Positions 47,159 through 57,117 of a stretch of 64,000 nucleotides of DNA are shown here, piece after piece. Every line of letters begins with the position of its first letter. Positions within the stretch are counted from its first letter, which is position 1. The stretch comes from Bacteroidaceae bacterium (lineage in GTDB: Bacteria; Bacteroidota; Bacteroidia; Bacteroidales; Bacteroidaceae): NCBI GenBank assembly GCA_017481875.1, contig JAFUOP010000006.1, forward strand, positions 1 to 64,000, written 5' to 3'. The notes below the pieces were generated by a model. That model had not been told where the DNA came from and did no database searches. It saw only the letters and a list, made by a program, of their open reading frames with translations. A program made the position numbers and the translations under genes.

Positions 47159-47221
47159 ATACCCTCTACAGCCATCGAGAAAGAAAAAATAGTTATCTTC
47201 GCACAACAAGAGAATGCGGCA

Positions 47222-48139
47222 ATGGATATTTTTGAAGTACACATACTAGGGTGCGGCTCGGCACTGCCAACCACACGGCACAACGCAAGCTCGCAGGTGG
47301 TGCGCGTGGGCAACAAGCAATATATGATAGACTGCGGCGAAGGCACACAGCTGCAACTACGTCGCTCGCACGTTCATTTTGCATTCATAAACACCATATT
47401 CATTTCGCACCTGCACGGCGACCACTGTTTTGGTCTCATAGGTATGATTTCCACTTTCGGGCTGCTCGGACGCACCGCACCCCTGCACATATATGCCGAT
47501 GCAATGCTACGCAAGCTAATGCAACCACAGCTCGATTTCTTTTGCAAGGAGCTTAAATACCAGGTTGTATTTCACGACATAGATGCTACAAAACACGAAA
47601 AGATATACGAAGACGGCTTGATAACAGTGCACACACTGCCCCAAAAGCACCGAATACCCTGCTGCGGCTTTCTCTTTAAGGAGAAGCCCAAGAAAAGACA
47701 CATAAGACGGGATATGATAGATGCATACAACATACCCGAATATTGCCGCAATGCCATAAAAAACGGCGAGGACTACACAACCCCCGAGGGCGACATAATA
47801 CCCAATGCACGGCTCACAACCGATGCCGACCCCTCGCGCAGCTATGCATACTGCTCCGACACACTCCCCTGCCCCGATAACATTCCATACATCGCAGGCA
47901 CCGACCTGCTATACCACGAAGCCACATTTGCCAAGAGCGAGGCTGCAAGAGCCACAGCAACCTTCCACTCCACAGCCGAGCAAGCTGCCACCATAGCCAA
48001 CAATGCCAATGTTAAGAAACTGGTAATAGGGCATTTTTCATCGAGGTACGAAAATGAGGAGACACTTCTTGCCGAAGCCAAAGAGACCTTTCCCTGCTGC
48101 GAGGTTGCAAAAGAGGGCAAATGTTTCAAAATTCAGTAA
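47222..48139 (+). CDS. rnz: Ribonuclease Z
   Basis: A 305-residue metallo-beta-lactamase-fold endonuclease that trims tRNA 3' ends. Zinc motif SHLHGDHCFG (about 60-69), LGCGSALPT at the N-terminus, DCGEGTQLQL, YCSDT (Asp), LYHEATF, and the late HFSSRY (His). The exosite loop around KEKPKKRHIRR is short, as in other bacterial members. A possible TATCTTCG -7 box lies at 47194-47201. Confidence 0.93.
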   Translation: MDIFEVHILGCGSALPTTRHNASSQVVRVGNKQYMIDCGEGTQLQLRRSHVHFAFINTIFISHLHGDHCFGLIGMISTFGLLGRTAPLHIYADAMLRKLMQPQLDFFCKELKYQVVFHDIDATKHEKIYEDGLITVHTLPQKHRIPCCGFLFKEKPKKRHIRRDMIDAYNIPEYCRNAIKNGEDYTTPEGDIIPNARLTTDADPSRSYAYCSDTLPCPDNIPYIAGTDLLYHEATFAKSEAARATATFHSTAEQAATIANNANVKKLVIGHFSSRYENEETLLAEAKETFPCCEVAKEGKCFKIQ

Positions 48140-48229
48140 CTGTTCTGCGGTATAAAATATTGCAGCAACATTAAACCTTTTGCCTCTTGCGCAATCTAAA
48201 AAGAAATTGCACAAAACCACGCAAATACA

Positions 48230-48787
48230 ATGAGCGACAAAAGCAGTATAAACGAACAGGAGATAACAGCCATGCTTGCCGATGAGAAGAGGCGCGAGGC
48301 CGCCTTTTCGGCTATCATAAAGCAGTACAGCGAGCCGCTCTATTGGCACATACGGCGTATGGTGCTGTCGCACGACGATGCCAACGACCTGCTGCAAAAC
48401 ACATTCTTAAAAGCGTGGAGCAACATAGACAAATTTCGTGGCGAATCACAAATATCCACCTGGCTCTACCGCATAGCGGTAAACGAGACACTCACATTCC
48501 TGGGCAAAAACAAGGGCGAGACAGTGTCGCTGGACACCCCCGAAGGTGAAATAGCCAACAGGCTCGAGAGCGACACCTATTTTTGTGGCGACAGGGCCGA
48601 CGCCCTCTTCAACGAAGCCATAAGCCGCCTGCCCCACAAGCAACGCCTGGTATTCACAATGAAATACTTCCAGGAGATGAAGTACGAAGATATGTCGCAG
48701 ATACTAGACACAAGCGTGGGAGCACTAAAAGCATCGTACCACCTTGCCGTAAAAAAAATAGAGAAATTTTTAGAAGAACAGGATTAA
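48230..48787 (+). CDS. ECF-type RNA polymerase sigma factor
   Basis: A 185-residue sigma-70 family factor with only regions 2 and 4. Region 2: IIKQYSEPLYWHIRRMVLSHDDANDLLQNTFLKAWSNIDKFRG (DDANDLLQ is the -10 recognition helix region). Region 4: AISRLPHKQRLVFTMKYFQEMKYEDMSQILDTSVGALKASYHLA, an HTH for -35 recognition. It leads a three-gene unit with a single-helix membrane protein and a periplasmic protein, which likely form its control circuit. Confidence 0.92.
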   Translation: MSDKSSINEQEITAMLADEKRREAAFSAIIKQYSEPLYWHIRRMVLSHDDANDLLQNTFLKAWSNIDKFRGESQISTWLYRIAVNETLTFLGKNKGETVSLDTPEGEIANRLESDTYFCGDRADALFNEAISRLPHKQRLVFTMKYFQEMKYEDMSQILDTSVGALKASYHLAVKKIEKFLEEQD

Positions 48788-48831
48788 ACCTTTTGCAACA
48801 TAGCCAATCTAATAGATGAAAGGGCAAGAAA

Positions 48832-49176
48832 ATGAAGATAGAAGACTTTAAGAACAGACAACCGTTCACCGTTCCCGAGAACTATTTTGAACAGTTTAAC
48901 GACAACATTATGAATATGTTGCCCAAAGCGGCTGTAACAGAGCAGAAAAAGCACCGCACCATAGCCTTGCCACGCATTACACGTTACATAAGCTATGCAG
49001 CAATGCTGGCTGTGGTGTTTATCATAGGGCACGCACTATATACAAAACACGACACAAGCAACCAAGCAACCGCTGAGGAGCATTACGAAGGCGAGTACAT
49101 TGATGAAATGCTAAACAACTACCCTATCGACGACTACACCTTCTATTGCTATCTCACCGGTAGCGATATAAACTAA
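48832..49176 (+). CDS. Putative anti-sigma-like single-pass membrane protein
   Basis: A 114-residue protein with a cytosolic N-terminal half (FKNRQPFTVPENYFEQFNDNIMNMLP), one membrane helix (YISYAAMLAVVFIIGHALY) and a short acidic outer tail (EEHYEGEYIDEMLNNYPIDDYTFYCYL). The position behind an ECF sigma gene, 44 bp downstream, and the topology suggest an anti-sigma factor, but no zinc-binding ASD motif is visible and I cannot name a family. Function is inferred from context only. Confidence 0.65.
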   Translation: MKIEDFKNRQPFTVPENYFEQFNDNIMNMLPKAAVTEQKKHRTIALPRITRYISYAAMLAVVFIIGHALYTKHDTSNQATAEEHYEGEYIDEMLNNYPIDDYTFYCYLTGSDIN

Positions 49177-49188
49177 AAAACAACGAAT

Positions 49189-49692
49189 ATGAAAAGAGCA
49201 ATCATAACCCTGTCGCTTATAGTAGTAACACTGTTGGCGGCAAACGCACAAGAGAAGCAGGGCCCGCAAGGTGGTCGTCGCCGTTTTTCGCCCGAGCAGT
49301 TCCAGGCCAAGCAGCGCAACTACATAGTGGAGAAAGCCAAGCTCACCGACGAGGAGGCTGCAGCCTTCTTCCCTCTCTTCTTTGAACTGCAAAAAGAGAA
49401 ATTCCGCATAGAGCACGAGGCACGCAGCAAAGTGATAAAGGAGCGTGGGCAAAAACTCACCGACGAGCAATGCAAAGAGCTGTTGACGAACAATGCCGAT
49501 GCCCGCATAAAAATTGCCGAGCTAGAGAAAGAGTATATAGCAAAATACCTGAAGGCTGTTTCGGCAAAAAAAATGCTTGACATACAGCGTGCCGAGCGTA
49601 GTTTCCAGAACTATATGCTAAAGAGTCTCTCGCGCGACAATGCACGCAAAGCACCTAAGAAAGAGCGTACAAGGCTACATTTAGACGATTAA
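49189..49692 (+). CDS. Secreted helical protein, Spy/CpxP-like sensor candidate
   Basis: A 167-residue exported protein: signal peptide KRAIITLSLIVVTLLAANAQ, a Gly/Arg-rich segment (GPQGGRRRFSPEQF), then long charged helices (KAKLTDEEAAAFFPLFFELQKEKFRIEHEARSK, LTDEQCKELLTNNADARIKIAELEKEY). LTDEE and LTDEQ resemble the LTXXQ pattern of Spy/CpxP periplasmic sensors. Third gene of the ECF sigma unit (12 bp after gene 2), so it may sense envelope stress for the sigma factor; this is inferred. Confidence 0.65.
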   Translation: MKRAIITLSLIVVTLLAANAQEKQGPQGGRRRFSPEQFQAKQRNYIVEKAKLTDEEAAAFFPLFFELQKEKFRIEHEARSKVIKERGQKLTDEQCKELLTNNADARIKIAELEKEYIAKYLKAVSAKKMLDIQRAERSFQNYMLKSLSRDNARKAPKKERTRLHLDD

Positions 49693-49803
49693 CAGCGCAC
49701 AGGGAAACCTGCAAAAATTAACCCGATATTGAGTGCAAACAACTCAAAAACTTGTTTTTTCATAGATTTTAATGGTCGCTAAGGCGGAGAGGAACTGAGT
49801 TTA

Positions 49804-50589
49804 TCAGAGCCCCTTCGCCTTAGCTTCGTTCCATAGGCTGTCCATTTCGGCAAGTGTCATATCCTGCAAATTCCTGCCTTGTTGTTTTGAGCACTCCTCC
49901 ACGTAGCCAAAGCGGTTGCGGAATTTGCGGTTTGTGAGTTCGAGTGCGGTGTCGGGGTTTATATCGTAGAGGCGGGCAGCGTTCACAAGGCTGAAGAGGA
50001 AATCGCCAAACTCCTTTTGTATATTCTCCTTGTCGCCTTTGTCCATTTCGGCTTGCAGCTCGGCAAGTTCCTCCTGTACTTTGGCCCACACGTCTTCTTT
50101 TTTATCCCAATCAAAGCCTATATTGGCAGCCTTCTCCTGCATACGGAATGCTTTAATGAGCGATGGCATAGATGCGGGCACGCCGCTCAACAGGCTTTTG
50201 TTGCCATCTTTTTCGGTACGTTTCAGCTGTTCCCAGTTTTTGCACACCTCGCCTGCAGTTTCGGCCTTTGCTGTGCCAAAAACGTGGGGGTGGCGGTAGA
50301 TGAGTTTTTCGCACAGGCGGTCGCACACATCTTTCATATCAAATTGCTCGCGCTCCTGCGCTATCTTTGCATAAAAGGCCACGTGCAACAGCACATCACC
50401 CAGTTCTTTACATATATTTTGAGTGTCGTCGGCAACAAGTGCGTCGGAGAGTTCATATACTTCTTCTATTGTGTTGGGGCGCAAGCTTTCGTTTGTCTGC
50501 TTTCTATCCCACGGACATTTTTCGCGTAATTCGTCCAGAACATCTAAAAAGCGTTCAAAAGAGGCCAAAATTTCACTTCTACTATGCAT
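49804..50589 (-). CDS. mazG: Nucleoside triphosphate pyrophosphohydrolase MazG
   Basis: A 261-residue cytosolic enzyme that hydrolyses NTPs and dNTPs to monophosphates; it removes abnormal nucleotides and can lower ppGpp. Two MazG repeats: first with LREKCPWDRKQTNESLRPNTIEEVYELSDAL and KELGDVLLHVAFYAKIA (EExxE and ExxD metal sites), second with VQEELAELQAEM and KEFGDFLFSLVNAARL. Stand-alone gene, divergent from valS. Its likely -7 box is TACTTTTG on the minus strand at 50621-50628. Confidence 0.94.
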   Translation of the reverse strand: MHSRSEILASFERFLDVLDELREKCPWDRKQTNESLRPNTIEEVYELSDALVADDTQNICKELGDVLLHVAFYAKIAQEREQFDMKDVCDRLCEKLIYRHPHVFGTAKAETAGEVCKNWEQLKRTEKDGNKSLLSGVPASMPSLIKAFRMQEKAANIGFDWDKKEDVWAKVQEELAELQAEMDKGDKENIQKEFGDFLFSLVNAARLYDINPDTALELTNRKFRNRFGYVEECSKQQGRNLQDMTLAEMDSLWNEAKAKGL

Positions 50590-50620
50590 AATTCAAAAAG
50601 CTGTTTATTTTTTTGTGCCA

Positions 50621-50628
50621 CAAAAGTA
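50621..50628 (-). promoter_or_regulatory. -7 box of mazG
   Basis: TACTTTTG on the minus strand, about 32 nt before the start codon. No clear -33 at the standard distance. Confidence 0.5.
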
Positions 50629-50648
50629 ATTATTTTAATAATAAGAAT

Positions 50649-50656
50649 TAACTTTG
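50649..50656 (+). promoter_or_regulatory. -7 box of valS
   Basis: TAACTTTG fits TAnnTTTG, about 45 nt before the valS start codon. It lies 20 nt from the divergent mazG box. Confidence 0.5.
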
Positions 50657-50701
50657 CAGTTAATTAAATTTTTAACAGAATAATTATATAATAAAAATAC
50701 T

Positions 50702-53452
50702 ATGAGCTTAGCAAGCACTTACATTCCCGCAGAGGTTGAAGAGAAATGGTACGCCTATTGGTTGAAAAACAATTTATTCCACTCGGAGCCCGATGAGAGA
50801 GAACCATACACTATAGTAATTCCACCACCAAACGTAACAGGTGTGTTGCATATGGGACATATGCTCAACAACACCATACAGGATATTTTGGTGCGCCGCG
50901 CACGCATGCTGGGCAAGAATGCCTGCTGGGTGCCCGGTACCGACCACGCATCAATTGCCACCGAGGCAAAAGTGGTGAAGAAGCTTGCCGAGCAGGGTAT
51001 AAAGAAGAGCGACCTTACACGCGAGGAGTTCCTCAAGCACGCTTGGGAGTGGAAGGAGGAGCATGGCGGTATCATTCTGCAACAGCTGCGCAAGCTTGGT
51101 GCATCGTGCGACTGGGACCGCACATCGTTCACAATGGACGAGATTCGCAGCAAGAGCGTTATAAAGGTATTCTGCGACCTCTACAACAAGGGGCTTATAT
51201 ACCGTGGCTTGCGCATGGTAAACTGGGACCCCAAGGCACAGACAGCCTTGAGCAACGAGGAGGTTATCTACAAAGAAGAGAAGAGCAAGCTCTACTACCT
51301 GAGATACTATGTTGACGAGCCCGCAGGAAGCACCGATGGCGAGGAGGCCGGTGCAGTAACACTTGCACCCACCGACGCGTTCGATGCCACCGTTAAACAC
51401 CAGATTCTGCACCGCGATGCCAATGGTCGCCGCTACGCAGTTGTGGCAACCACACGCCCCGAGACCATTATGGGCGACACCGCTATGTGTATAAATCCCA
51501 AGGACCCCAAGAACAGCTGGCTCAAAGGCAAGCAGGTGATTGTACCCCTCGTGGGCCGCACAATTCCCGTTATTGAGGACCGTTACGTGGAGATTGAGTT
51601 CGGTACAGGCTGCTTGAAGGTAACCCCCGCACACGACACCAACGACTATATGCTGGGCAAGACACACAACCTCGAGACCATTGACATATTCAATGCAGAC
51701 GGCACACTGAGCGAGGCAGCAGGCCTCTACATTGGAATGGACCGTATGGACGTGCGCAAGCAAATAGCAACAGACCTTGAAAAGGCCGGCCTGCTGGAGA
51801 AGGTTGAGGACTACGACAACAAGGTGGGCTACTCGGAGCGCAACACCGACACTGCCGTTGAGCCCCGCTTGTGTATGCAATGGTTCTTGAATATGCAGCA
51901 CTTTGCCGACATTGCTCTGCCCCCCGTAATGAACGACGAACTTAAGTTCTACCCCACAAAATACAAGACCACATACAACAACTGGCTTGCCAACATACAG
52001 GATTGGTGCATAAGCCGCCAGCTGTGGTGGGGACACCGCATACCCGCATACTTCCTGCCCACAGCCGAGGGTGAGGGTGAAAAGTTTGTAGTAGCAGAGA
52101 GCAGAGAGCAGGCATTGGAGCTTGCCAAAGCCATTCCCGGATACGAGAACATAACAGCCGACGAGCTGCGCCACGACGAAGATGCGCTCGACACCTGGTT
52201 CAGTTCTTGGTTGTGGCCCATCTCTTTGTTCAACGGCATTCTGGACCCGGGCAACAAGGAAATAAGCTACTACTACCCCACCAACGACCTTGTAACAGGC
52301 CCCGATATTATTTTCTTCTGGGTGGCACGTATGATTATGGCCGGCTACGAGTACAAGGGTGATATGCCCTTCCGCAACGTATATTTCACAGGTATCGTGC
52401 GCGACAACCTCGGCCGCAAGATGAGCAAGCAGCTGGGTAACTCGCCCAACCCCCTCGACCTCATTGAGAAATATGGAGCCGACGGCGTGCGTATGGGTAT
52501 TATGCTTTCTGCCCCTGCCGGTAACGACATTCTTTTCGACGAGAGCCTTTGCGAGCAGGGCCGTAACTTCTGCAACAAGATTTGGAACGCATTCCGCCTT
52601 GTAAAGGGCTGGAACGTGAGTCGCGAGATTGAGCAGCCCGAAAGCTCTAAACTTGCAATTCGCTACTTTGACGAGACACTTGCAAAGGCAGCCACTCTGC
52701 TCGACGACCAATTTGGCAAGTACCGTATAAACGAGGCGTTGATGAACGTATATACCCTTTTCTGGGACGAGTTCTCGGCTTGGTACCTCGAAATGATTAA
52801 GCCCGCATACGGCTCGCCCATCGACGCCACCACCTACGAGGCCACGCTCAAATTCTTCGACCAACTACTGCGCCTGTTGCACCCCTTTATGCCCTTCATC
52901 ACCGAGGAGCTTTGGCAGTCTATCTACGAGCGCAACGATGGCGAGAGCATTATGACACAGAGCGTGAAGGAGCTTTGCCACCCCTGCGACGAGGAGTTCC
53001 TCGCGCAAATTGCCGCGCTCAAGGAGATTGTGGGCAACGTGCGTGCAATACGCCAGCAAAAGAATCTTTCACCCCGCGAGCCCCTCGCACTGCAGATTAT
53101 CGGAACATCACCCGTTGCAGGCTTGGAGAGCGTGCTCACCAAAATGGGTAACCTCAAGGCCATTGACAGTGTTGCCACACCCGATGACACCGCACAATCG
53201 TTCCGCGTGGGCACAACAGAATTTGCCGTTCCTATGGGCTCACTCATAGACAAGGAAGCCGAGATTGCCAAGATGCAGGAAGAGCTTGCCTACCACGAGA
53301 AATTCCTAAAGAGTGTGGAGGCAAAATTGAACAACCCCAACTTTGTGAGCAAGGCACCCGAGAAAATCATCGCCATAGAACGCAAGAAGCAGGCCGATGC
53401 CACGGAGAAGATTGCAATGCTAAAAGAGAGTATTCAAAAACTATCAAAATAA
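50702..53452 (+). CDS. valS: Valine--tRNA ligase
   Basis: A 916-residue class I aminoacyl-tRNA synthetase. HIGH motif as HMGHML (about 51-56), [14 protein letters not shown] as KMSKS, an editing domain ([15 protein letters not shown] ... TPAHDTNDY) that clears mischarged Thr, the anticodon-binding helical domain (about 620-780) and the C-terminal coiled-coil arm ([19 protein letters not shown]). It begins a run of plus-strand genes; the next gene starts 9 bp after its stop. Confidence 0.97.
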   Translation: MSLASTYIPAEVEEKWYAYWLKNNLFHSEPDEREPYTIVIPPPNVTGVLHMGHMLNNTIQDILVRRARMLGKNACWVPGTDHASIATEAKVVKKLAEQGIKKSDLTREEFLKHAWEWKEEHGGIILQQLRKLGASCDWDRTSFTMDEIRSKSVIKVFCDLYNKGLIYRGLRMVNWDPKAQTALSNEEVIYKEEKSKLYYLRYYVDEPAGSTDGEEAGAVTLAPTDAFDATVKHQILHRDANGRRYAVVATTRPETIMGDTAMCINPKDPKNSWLKGKQVIVPLVGRTIPVIEDRYVEIEFGTGCLKVTPAHDTNDYMLGKTHNLETIDIFNADGTLSEAAGLYIGMDRMDVRKQIATDLEKAGLLEKVEDYDNKVGYSERNTDTAVEPRLCMQWFLNMQHFADIALPPVMNDELKFYPTKYKTTYNNWLANIQDWCISRQLWWGHRIPAYFLPTAEGEGEKFVVAESREQALELAKAIPGYENITADELRHDEDALDTWFSSWLWPISLFNGILDPGNKEISYYYPTNDLVTGPDIIFFWVARMIMAGYEYKGDMPFRNVYFTGIVRDNLGRKMSKQLGNSPNPLDLIEKYGADGVRMGIMLSAPAGNDILFDESLCEQGRNFCNKIWNAFRLVKGWNVSREIEQPESSKLAIRYFDETLAKAATLLDDQFGKYRINEALMNVYTLFWDEFSAWYLEMIKPAYGSPIDATTYEATLKFFDQLLRLLHPFMPFITEELWQSIYERNDGESIMTQSVKELCHPCDEEFLAQIAALKEIVGNVRAIRQQKNLSPREPLALQIIGTSPVAGLESVLTKMGNLKAIDSVATPDDTAQSFRVGTTEFAVPMGSLIDKEAEIAKMQEELAYHEKFLKSVEAKLNNPNFVSKAPEKIIAIERKKQADATEKIAMLKESIQKLSK

Positions 53453-53461
53453 CAGAAACCT

Positions 53462-54343
53462 ATGGAGAACAAAAAACAAAAAATTGTTCTATACACAATA
53501 GCCGGAATATTGTTCATTGCAGCAATAGTGCTTGGGGTGCTGCTTGCACAAAGCAAGAAGCAAAACAGTGAAATGCAGGAACTTTTTGCAATAGAGAAAG
53601 AGGAACTCGAGAGCGAATATTCCAGCTTTGCCACACAGTACGACGAACTGAAGATACGCATAACCAACGACTCGCTACAGGTGAAGCTGGAGCAGGAGAA
53701 GCTGCGTACACAGCAGTTGCTTGAGGAGCTTAAGCAGACAAAAGCCGACGATGCAGCCGAAATTACACGACTTAAAAAAGAGTTGAAGACTGTACGCGCC
53801 GTGTTGCGTAGCTATGTAATACAGATAGACTCACTGAATGCGATAAACGAGAATCTCAAAAAAGAGAACAAGCGAGTAAGTGAAAAATACCGCCAGGCAT
53901 CGAAGCAGATCAGCGAGTTGTCAAGCGCAAAAGAGGAACTTACCGAGATTGTAACCCTTGCCTCACAACTCGATGCAATGGGTATAAAAATGATTCCAAC
54001 AAGAAAAAGTGGCAAGGCTACAAACAAACTGAAAAAAGCCAAACAGCTTGAGATTTCTTTTACCATTACAAAAAACATTACAGCTGCTACCGGCAACAAA
54101 ACAATTTATGCACGCATAATGCAACCTAGCCAAGAGCTTCTCACAAAGAGCATGGGCAACACGTTCACATACGAGAACCGTGAGATTGGCTATTCTATAA
54201 AAAAATATATAGAATATACCGGTGAAGAGCAGGCTGTTACAATGTACTGGGATATTGAGGAATTCTTGCAGCCCGGCACATACCGTCTGTTCCTCTTTGC
54301 CGACGGCGTGATGATAGGCTCAAACAGTTTTGAATTTGAATAA
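53462..54343 (+). CDS. Membrane-anchored coiled-coil protein, function unknown
   Basis: A 293-residue protein: one N-terminal helix (IVLYTIAGILFIAAIVLGVLLA), a long coiled coil (about 30-165, Glu/Lys/Gln-rich heptads) and a C-terminal beta-rich domain (LEISFTITKNITAATGNKTIYARIMQPSQELL, VTMYWDIEEFLQPGTYRLFLFADGVMIGS). It is probably a periplasmic spacer or scaffold. The position between valS and a UDP-glucuronate decarboxylase gene (12 bp gap) suggests co-transcription rather than shared function. Confidence 0.7.
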   Translation: MENKKQKIVLYTIAGILFIAAIVLGVLLAQSKKQNSEMQELFAIEKEELESEYSSFATQYDELKIRITNDSLQVKLEQEKLRTQQLLEELKQTKADDAAEITRLKKELKTVRAVLRSYVIQIDSLNAINENLKKENKRVSEKYRQASKQISELSSAKEELTEIVTLASQLDAMGIKMIPTRKSGKATNKLKKAKQLEISFTITKNITAATGNKTIYARIMQPSQELLTKSMGNTFTYENREIGYSIKKYIEYTGEEQAVTMYWDIEEFLQPGTYRLFLFADGVMIGSNSFEFE

Positions 54344-54355
54344 AGGAGAATATAA

Positions 54356-55291
54356 ATGAAAAGAATACTTGTAACAGGCGGTGCAGGGTTCATTGGTTCG
54401 CACCTATGCGAACGCTTGCTAAAGGACGGCAACGATGTAATATGTCTCGACAACTATTTCACAGGTAGTAAGGACAATATTCGCCACCTCATAAGCAACG
54501 ACCACTTTGAGCTTGTGAGACACGATATAACACAACCCTACACTGCCGAGGTAGATGAGATATACAACCTCGCATGCCCCGCTTCGCCCATACACTACCA
54601 GCACGACCCTGTAAAAACCATACAGACCTGCGTAATAGGTTCTATGAATATGCTGGGGCTCGCAAAGCGTGTGGGAGCAAAAATTCTGCAGGCATCTACA
54701 AGCGAGGTCTATGGCGACCCCAATATTCACCCGCAAGTAGAGAGCTACTGGGGCAATGTAAACCCCATAGGCATACGCTCTTGTTACGACGAAGGAAAAC
54801 GCTGTGCCGAAACACTTTTTATGGATTATCACAGACAAAACAACCTTCGTATCAAAATTATTCGTATCTTTAACACCTACGGCCCCCGAATGAGTATGAA
54901 CGACGGACGTGTTGTTTCCAATTTCATCGTTCAGGCACTGCGTGGCGAGGATATTACCATTTATGGCGACGGCAAGCAGACACGCAGTTTCCAATATGTA
55001 GATGACCTAGTTGAAGGTATGGTGCGTATGATGGAAACACGCGACAATTTTTTGGGCCCCGTGAATATAGGCAACCCCGGAGAGTTTACTATGCTGGAAC
55101 TTGCCGAGAAGGTGATAGAGCTCACCGGTTCAAGTTCCAAGATAATATTCAAGCCACTGCCACAAGACGACCCACGCCAGCGCAAGCCAGATATTACCAT
55201 AGCCAATAAAGAGCTCGGTGGCTGGCAACCCAGTATAAAGCTCAACGAGGGATTGCTAAAAACCATAAACTATTTTAAGAGTATAATTTAA
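54356..55291 (+). CDS. UDP-glucuronate decarboxylase (UDP-xylose synthase type)
   Basis: A 311-residue cytosolic SDR enzyme that converts UDP-glucuronate to UDP-xylose with bound NAD. Rossmann motif [28 protein letters not shown], catalytic Ser/Thr ([10 protein letters not shown]), Tyr-x3-Lys (YDEGK) and [16 protein letters not shown], all characteristic of UXS. The product would feed surface polysaccharide synthesis. The neighbours are not sugar genes. Related epimerases are possible but the YDEGKR and MSMNDGR signs favour UXS. Confidence 0.92.
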   Translation: MKRILVTGGAGFIGSHLCERLLKDGNDVICLDNYFTGSKDNIRHLISNDHFELVRHDITQPYTAEVDEIYNLACPASPIHYQHDPVKTIQTCVIGSMNMLGLAKRVGAKILQASTSEVYGDPNIHPQVESYWGNVNPIGIRSCYDEGKRCAETLFMDYHRQNNLRIKIIRIFNTYGPRMSMNDGRVVSNFIVQALRGEDITIYGDGKQTRSFQYVDDLVEGMVRMMETRDNFLGPVNIGNPGEFTMLELAEKVIELTGSSSKIIFKPLPQDDPRQRKPDITIANKELGGWQPSIKLNEGLLKTINYFKSII

Positions 55292-55304
55292 CACAAAATA
55301 AGCA

Positions 55305-57032
55305 ATGAATATATTAGAACTTAGTGAACAGGAGATAGTACGCCGCGAGTCGCTGGCTGAACTGCGTAATTTAGGCATAGAGCCATATCCCGCAGCCGAG
55401 TACCCCACAAACGCATTCTCGGTAGATATATTGAACGAGTTCAAAGACGAGGAGGAGCCACGTGAGGTGTGCATTGCAGGACGTATGATGAGCCGCCGAG
55501 TAATGGGCAAAGCGTCATTCATTGAACTACAGGACTCTAAAGGCCGCATACAAGTATATATTACACGCGATGACATATGCCCCGGTGAGAACAAAGACGG
55601 CTACAACACCCTTTTCAAACGCCTTTTGGATATTGGCGACTTTGTAGGTATCAAGGGCTTTGTATTCCGCACACAGACAGGAGAAATCACCGTTCACGCA
55701 AAAGAGCTCACCGTTCTTTCAAAAAGCATACGCCCCCTGCCCATTGTTAAATACAAAGACGGTGTGGCTTATGACAAATTTGAGGACCCCGAGCTGCGCT
55801 ACCGCCAGCGTTATGTAGACCTTGTGGTAAACGACGATGTAAAGGAGATATTCATAAAACGCAATAAGATATATACATCTATGCGTGAATATTTCAACAC
55901 AAAAGGATATATGGAGGTGGAGACACCCGTACTGCAGTCAATCCCCGGTGGAGCAGCTGCACGCCCCTTCATCACACACCACAATGCATTAGACATACCT
56001 CTTTACCTGCGTATTGCCAATGAGCTCTACCTGAAACGCCTTATCGTGGGTGGCTTCGAGGGTGTGTATGAGTTCTCAAAGAACTTCCGCAACGAGGGTA
56101 TGGACCGCACACACAACCCCGAGTTCACCTGCATGGAGATTTATGTAGCCTACAAGGACTACAATTGGATGATGACCTTCACCGAGAATATGCTGGAGAA
56201 GATTGCGATGGACGTAAACGGCACTACCGACGTGCAGGTGGGCGACAATGTTATCAGTTTCAAGGCCCCCTTCCGTCGCGTAACAATGCTCGACTCCATT
56301 AAGGAGTTCACAGGCTACGACCTCAACGGCAAGAGCGAGGAGGAGATTTTTGCTATATGCAAAGAACTTAAAATGGAGGTCGATGACACAATGGGCAAGG
56401 GCAAGCTCATCGACGAGATTTTCGGTGAGTTCTGCGAAGGCAACTACATACAGCCCACCTTCATCACAGACTACCCCATTGAGATGTCGCCACTTTGCAA
56501 ACGCCACCGCAGCAACCCCGACCTCACCGAGCGTTTCGAACTTATGGTAAACGGTAAGGAGCTGTGCAATGCATACAGCGAGCTAAACGACCCGATAGAC
56601 CAGGCTGAGCGTTTCCAAGAGCAACTGCGCTTGAGCGAGAAGGGCGACGACGAGGCTATGTTCATAGACAAAGACTTTGTACGTGCACTTGAGTATGGCA
56701 TGCCACCCACATCGGGTATGGGTATAGGTATGGACCGCCTTGCTATGCTTATGACAGGCCAGACAACCATACAAGAGGTTTTGTTCTTCCCACAAATGCG
56801 CCCCGAAAAGAAGGTGCCCAAAGACTCTGTTGCGGCATTTGCAGCTATCGGTGTACCCGAGGAGTGGGTGCCCGTGCTTCACAAAGCCGGCTACAACCTT
56901 GTGAGCGACCTTAAAGACGGCAACCCTCAGAAGATACAGCAGGAGATTGGCGGCATTAACAAGAAATTCAAACTGAACTACACAACCCCCTCTGTAAATG
57001 ATGTTGCAGAGTGGATAAGCAAGCTTGCTTAA
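55305..57032 (+). CDS. lysS: Lysine--tRNA ligase (class II)
   Basis: A 575-residue enzyme. N-terminal OB-fold for anticodon binding ([32 protein letters not shown]), then the class II catalytic domain with motif 1 ([27 protein letters not shown]), motif 2 ([20 protein letters not shown]) and motif 3 ([15 protein letters not shown]). A 70-residue C-terminal extension ([22 protein letters not shown]) is usual in Bacteroidota. It starts 13 bp after the decarboxylase gene. Confidence 0.97.
   Translation: MNILELSEQEIVRRESLAELRNLGIEPYPAAEYPTNAFSVDILNEFKDEEEPREVCIAGRMMSRRVMGKASFIELQDSKGRIQVYITRDDICPGENKDGYNTLFKRLLDIGDFVGIKGFVFRTQTGEITVHAKELTVLSKSIRPLPIVKYKDGVAYDKFEDPELRYRQRYVDLVVNDDVKEIFIKRNKIYTSMREYFNTKGYMEVETPVLQSIPGGAAARPFITHHNALDIPLYLRIANELYLKRLIVGGFEGVYEFSKNFRNEGMDRTHNPEFTCMEIYVAYKDYNWMMTFTENMLEKIAMDVNGTTDVQVGDNVISFKAPFRRVTMLDSIKEFTGYDLNGKSEEEIFAICKELKMEVDDTMGKGKLIDEIFGEFCEGNYIQPTFITDYPIEMSPLCKRHRSNPDLTERFELMVNGKELCNAYSELNDPIDQAERFQEQLRLSEKGDDEAMFIDKDFVRALEYGMPPTSGMGIGMDRLAMLMTGQTTIQEVLFFPQMRPEKKVPKDSVAAFAAIGVPEEWVPVLHKAGYNLVSDLKDGNPQKIQQEIGGINKKFKLNYTTPSVNDVAEWISKLA
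57016..57031. repeat. 16 bp perfect palindrome at the lysS end
   Basis: TAAGCAAGCTTGCTTA overlaps the last codons of lysS. It has no T-run and may be chance. Confidence 0.5.
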
Positions 57033-57045
57033 CTATGATACTACA

Positions 57046-57077
57046 CTCATTATGTGGTGCACGCACCACATAATGAG
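57046..57077 (+). terminator. Hairpin between lysS and gpsA
   Basis: A perfect 15 bp stem (CTCATTATGTGGTGC) around a 2 nt centre. A T-run is missing, so it may act as an RNA end stabiliser or a partial terminator. Confidence 0.55.
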
Positions 57078-57117
57078 CTATATATTTATAATTAGGAACA
57101 CTTAACGATTCTAAATT

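Noticed and set aside
49778..49824. 9 bp inverted repeat GCTAAGGCG at the end of mazG as a terminator
   Set aside because: The loop is about 29 nt and there is no U-run directly behind the stem.
50951..52864. 637-codon open frame on the minus strand opposite valS
   Set aside because: It is the antisense of a complete ValS; its protein is rich in Val, Cys and His with no recognisable domain, as expected of a shadow of a biased coding strand.
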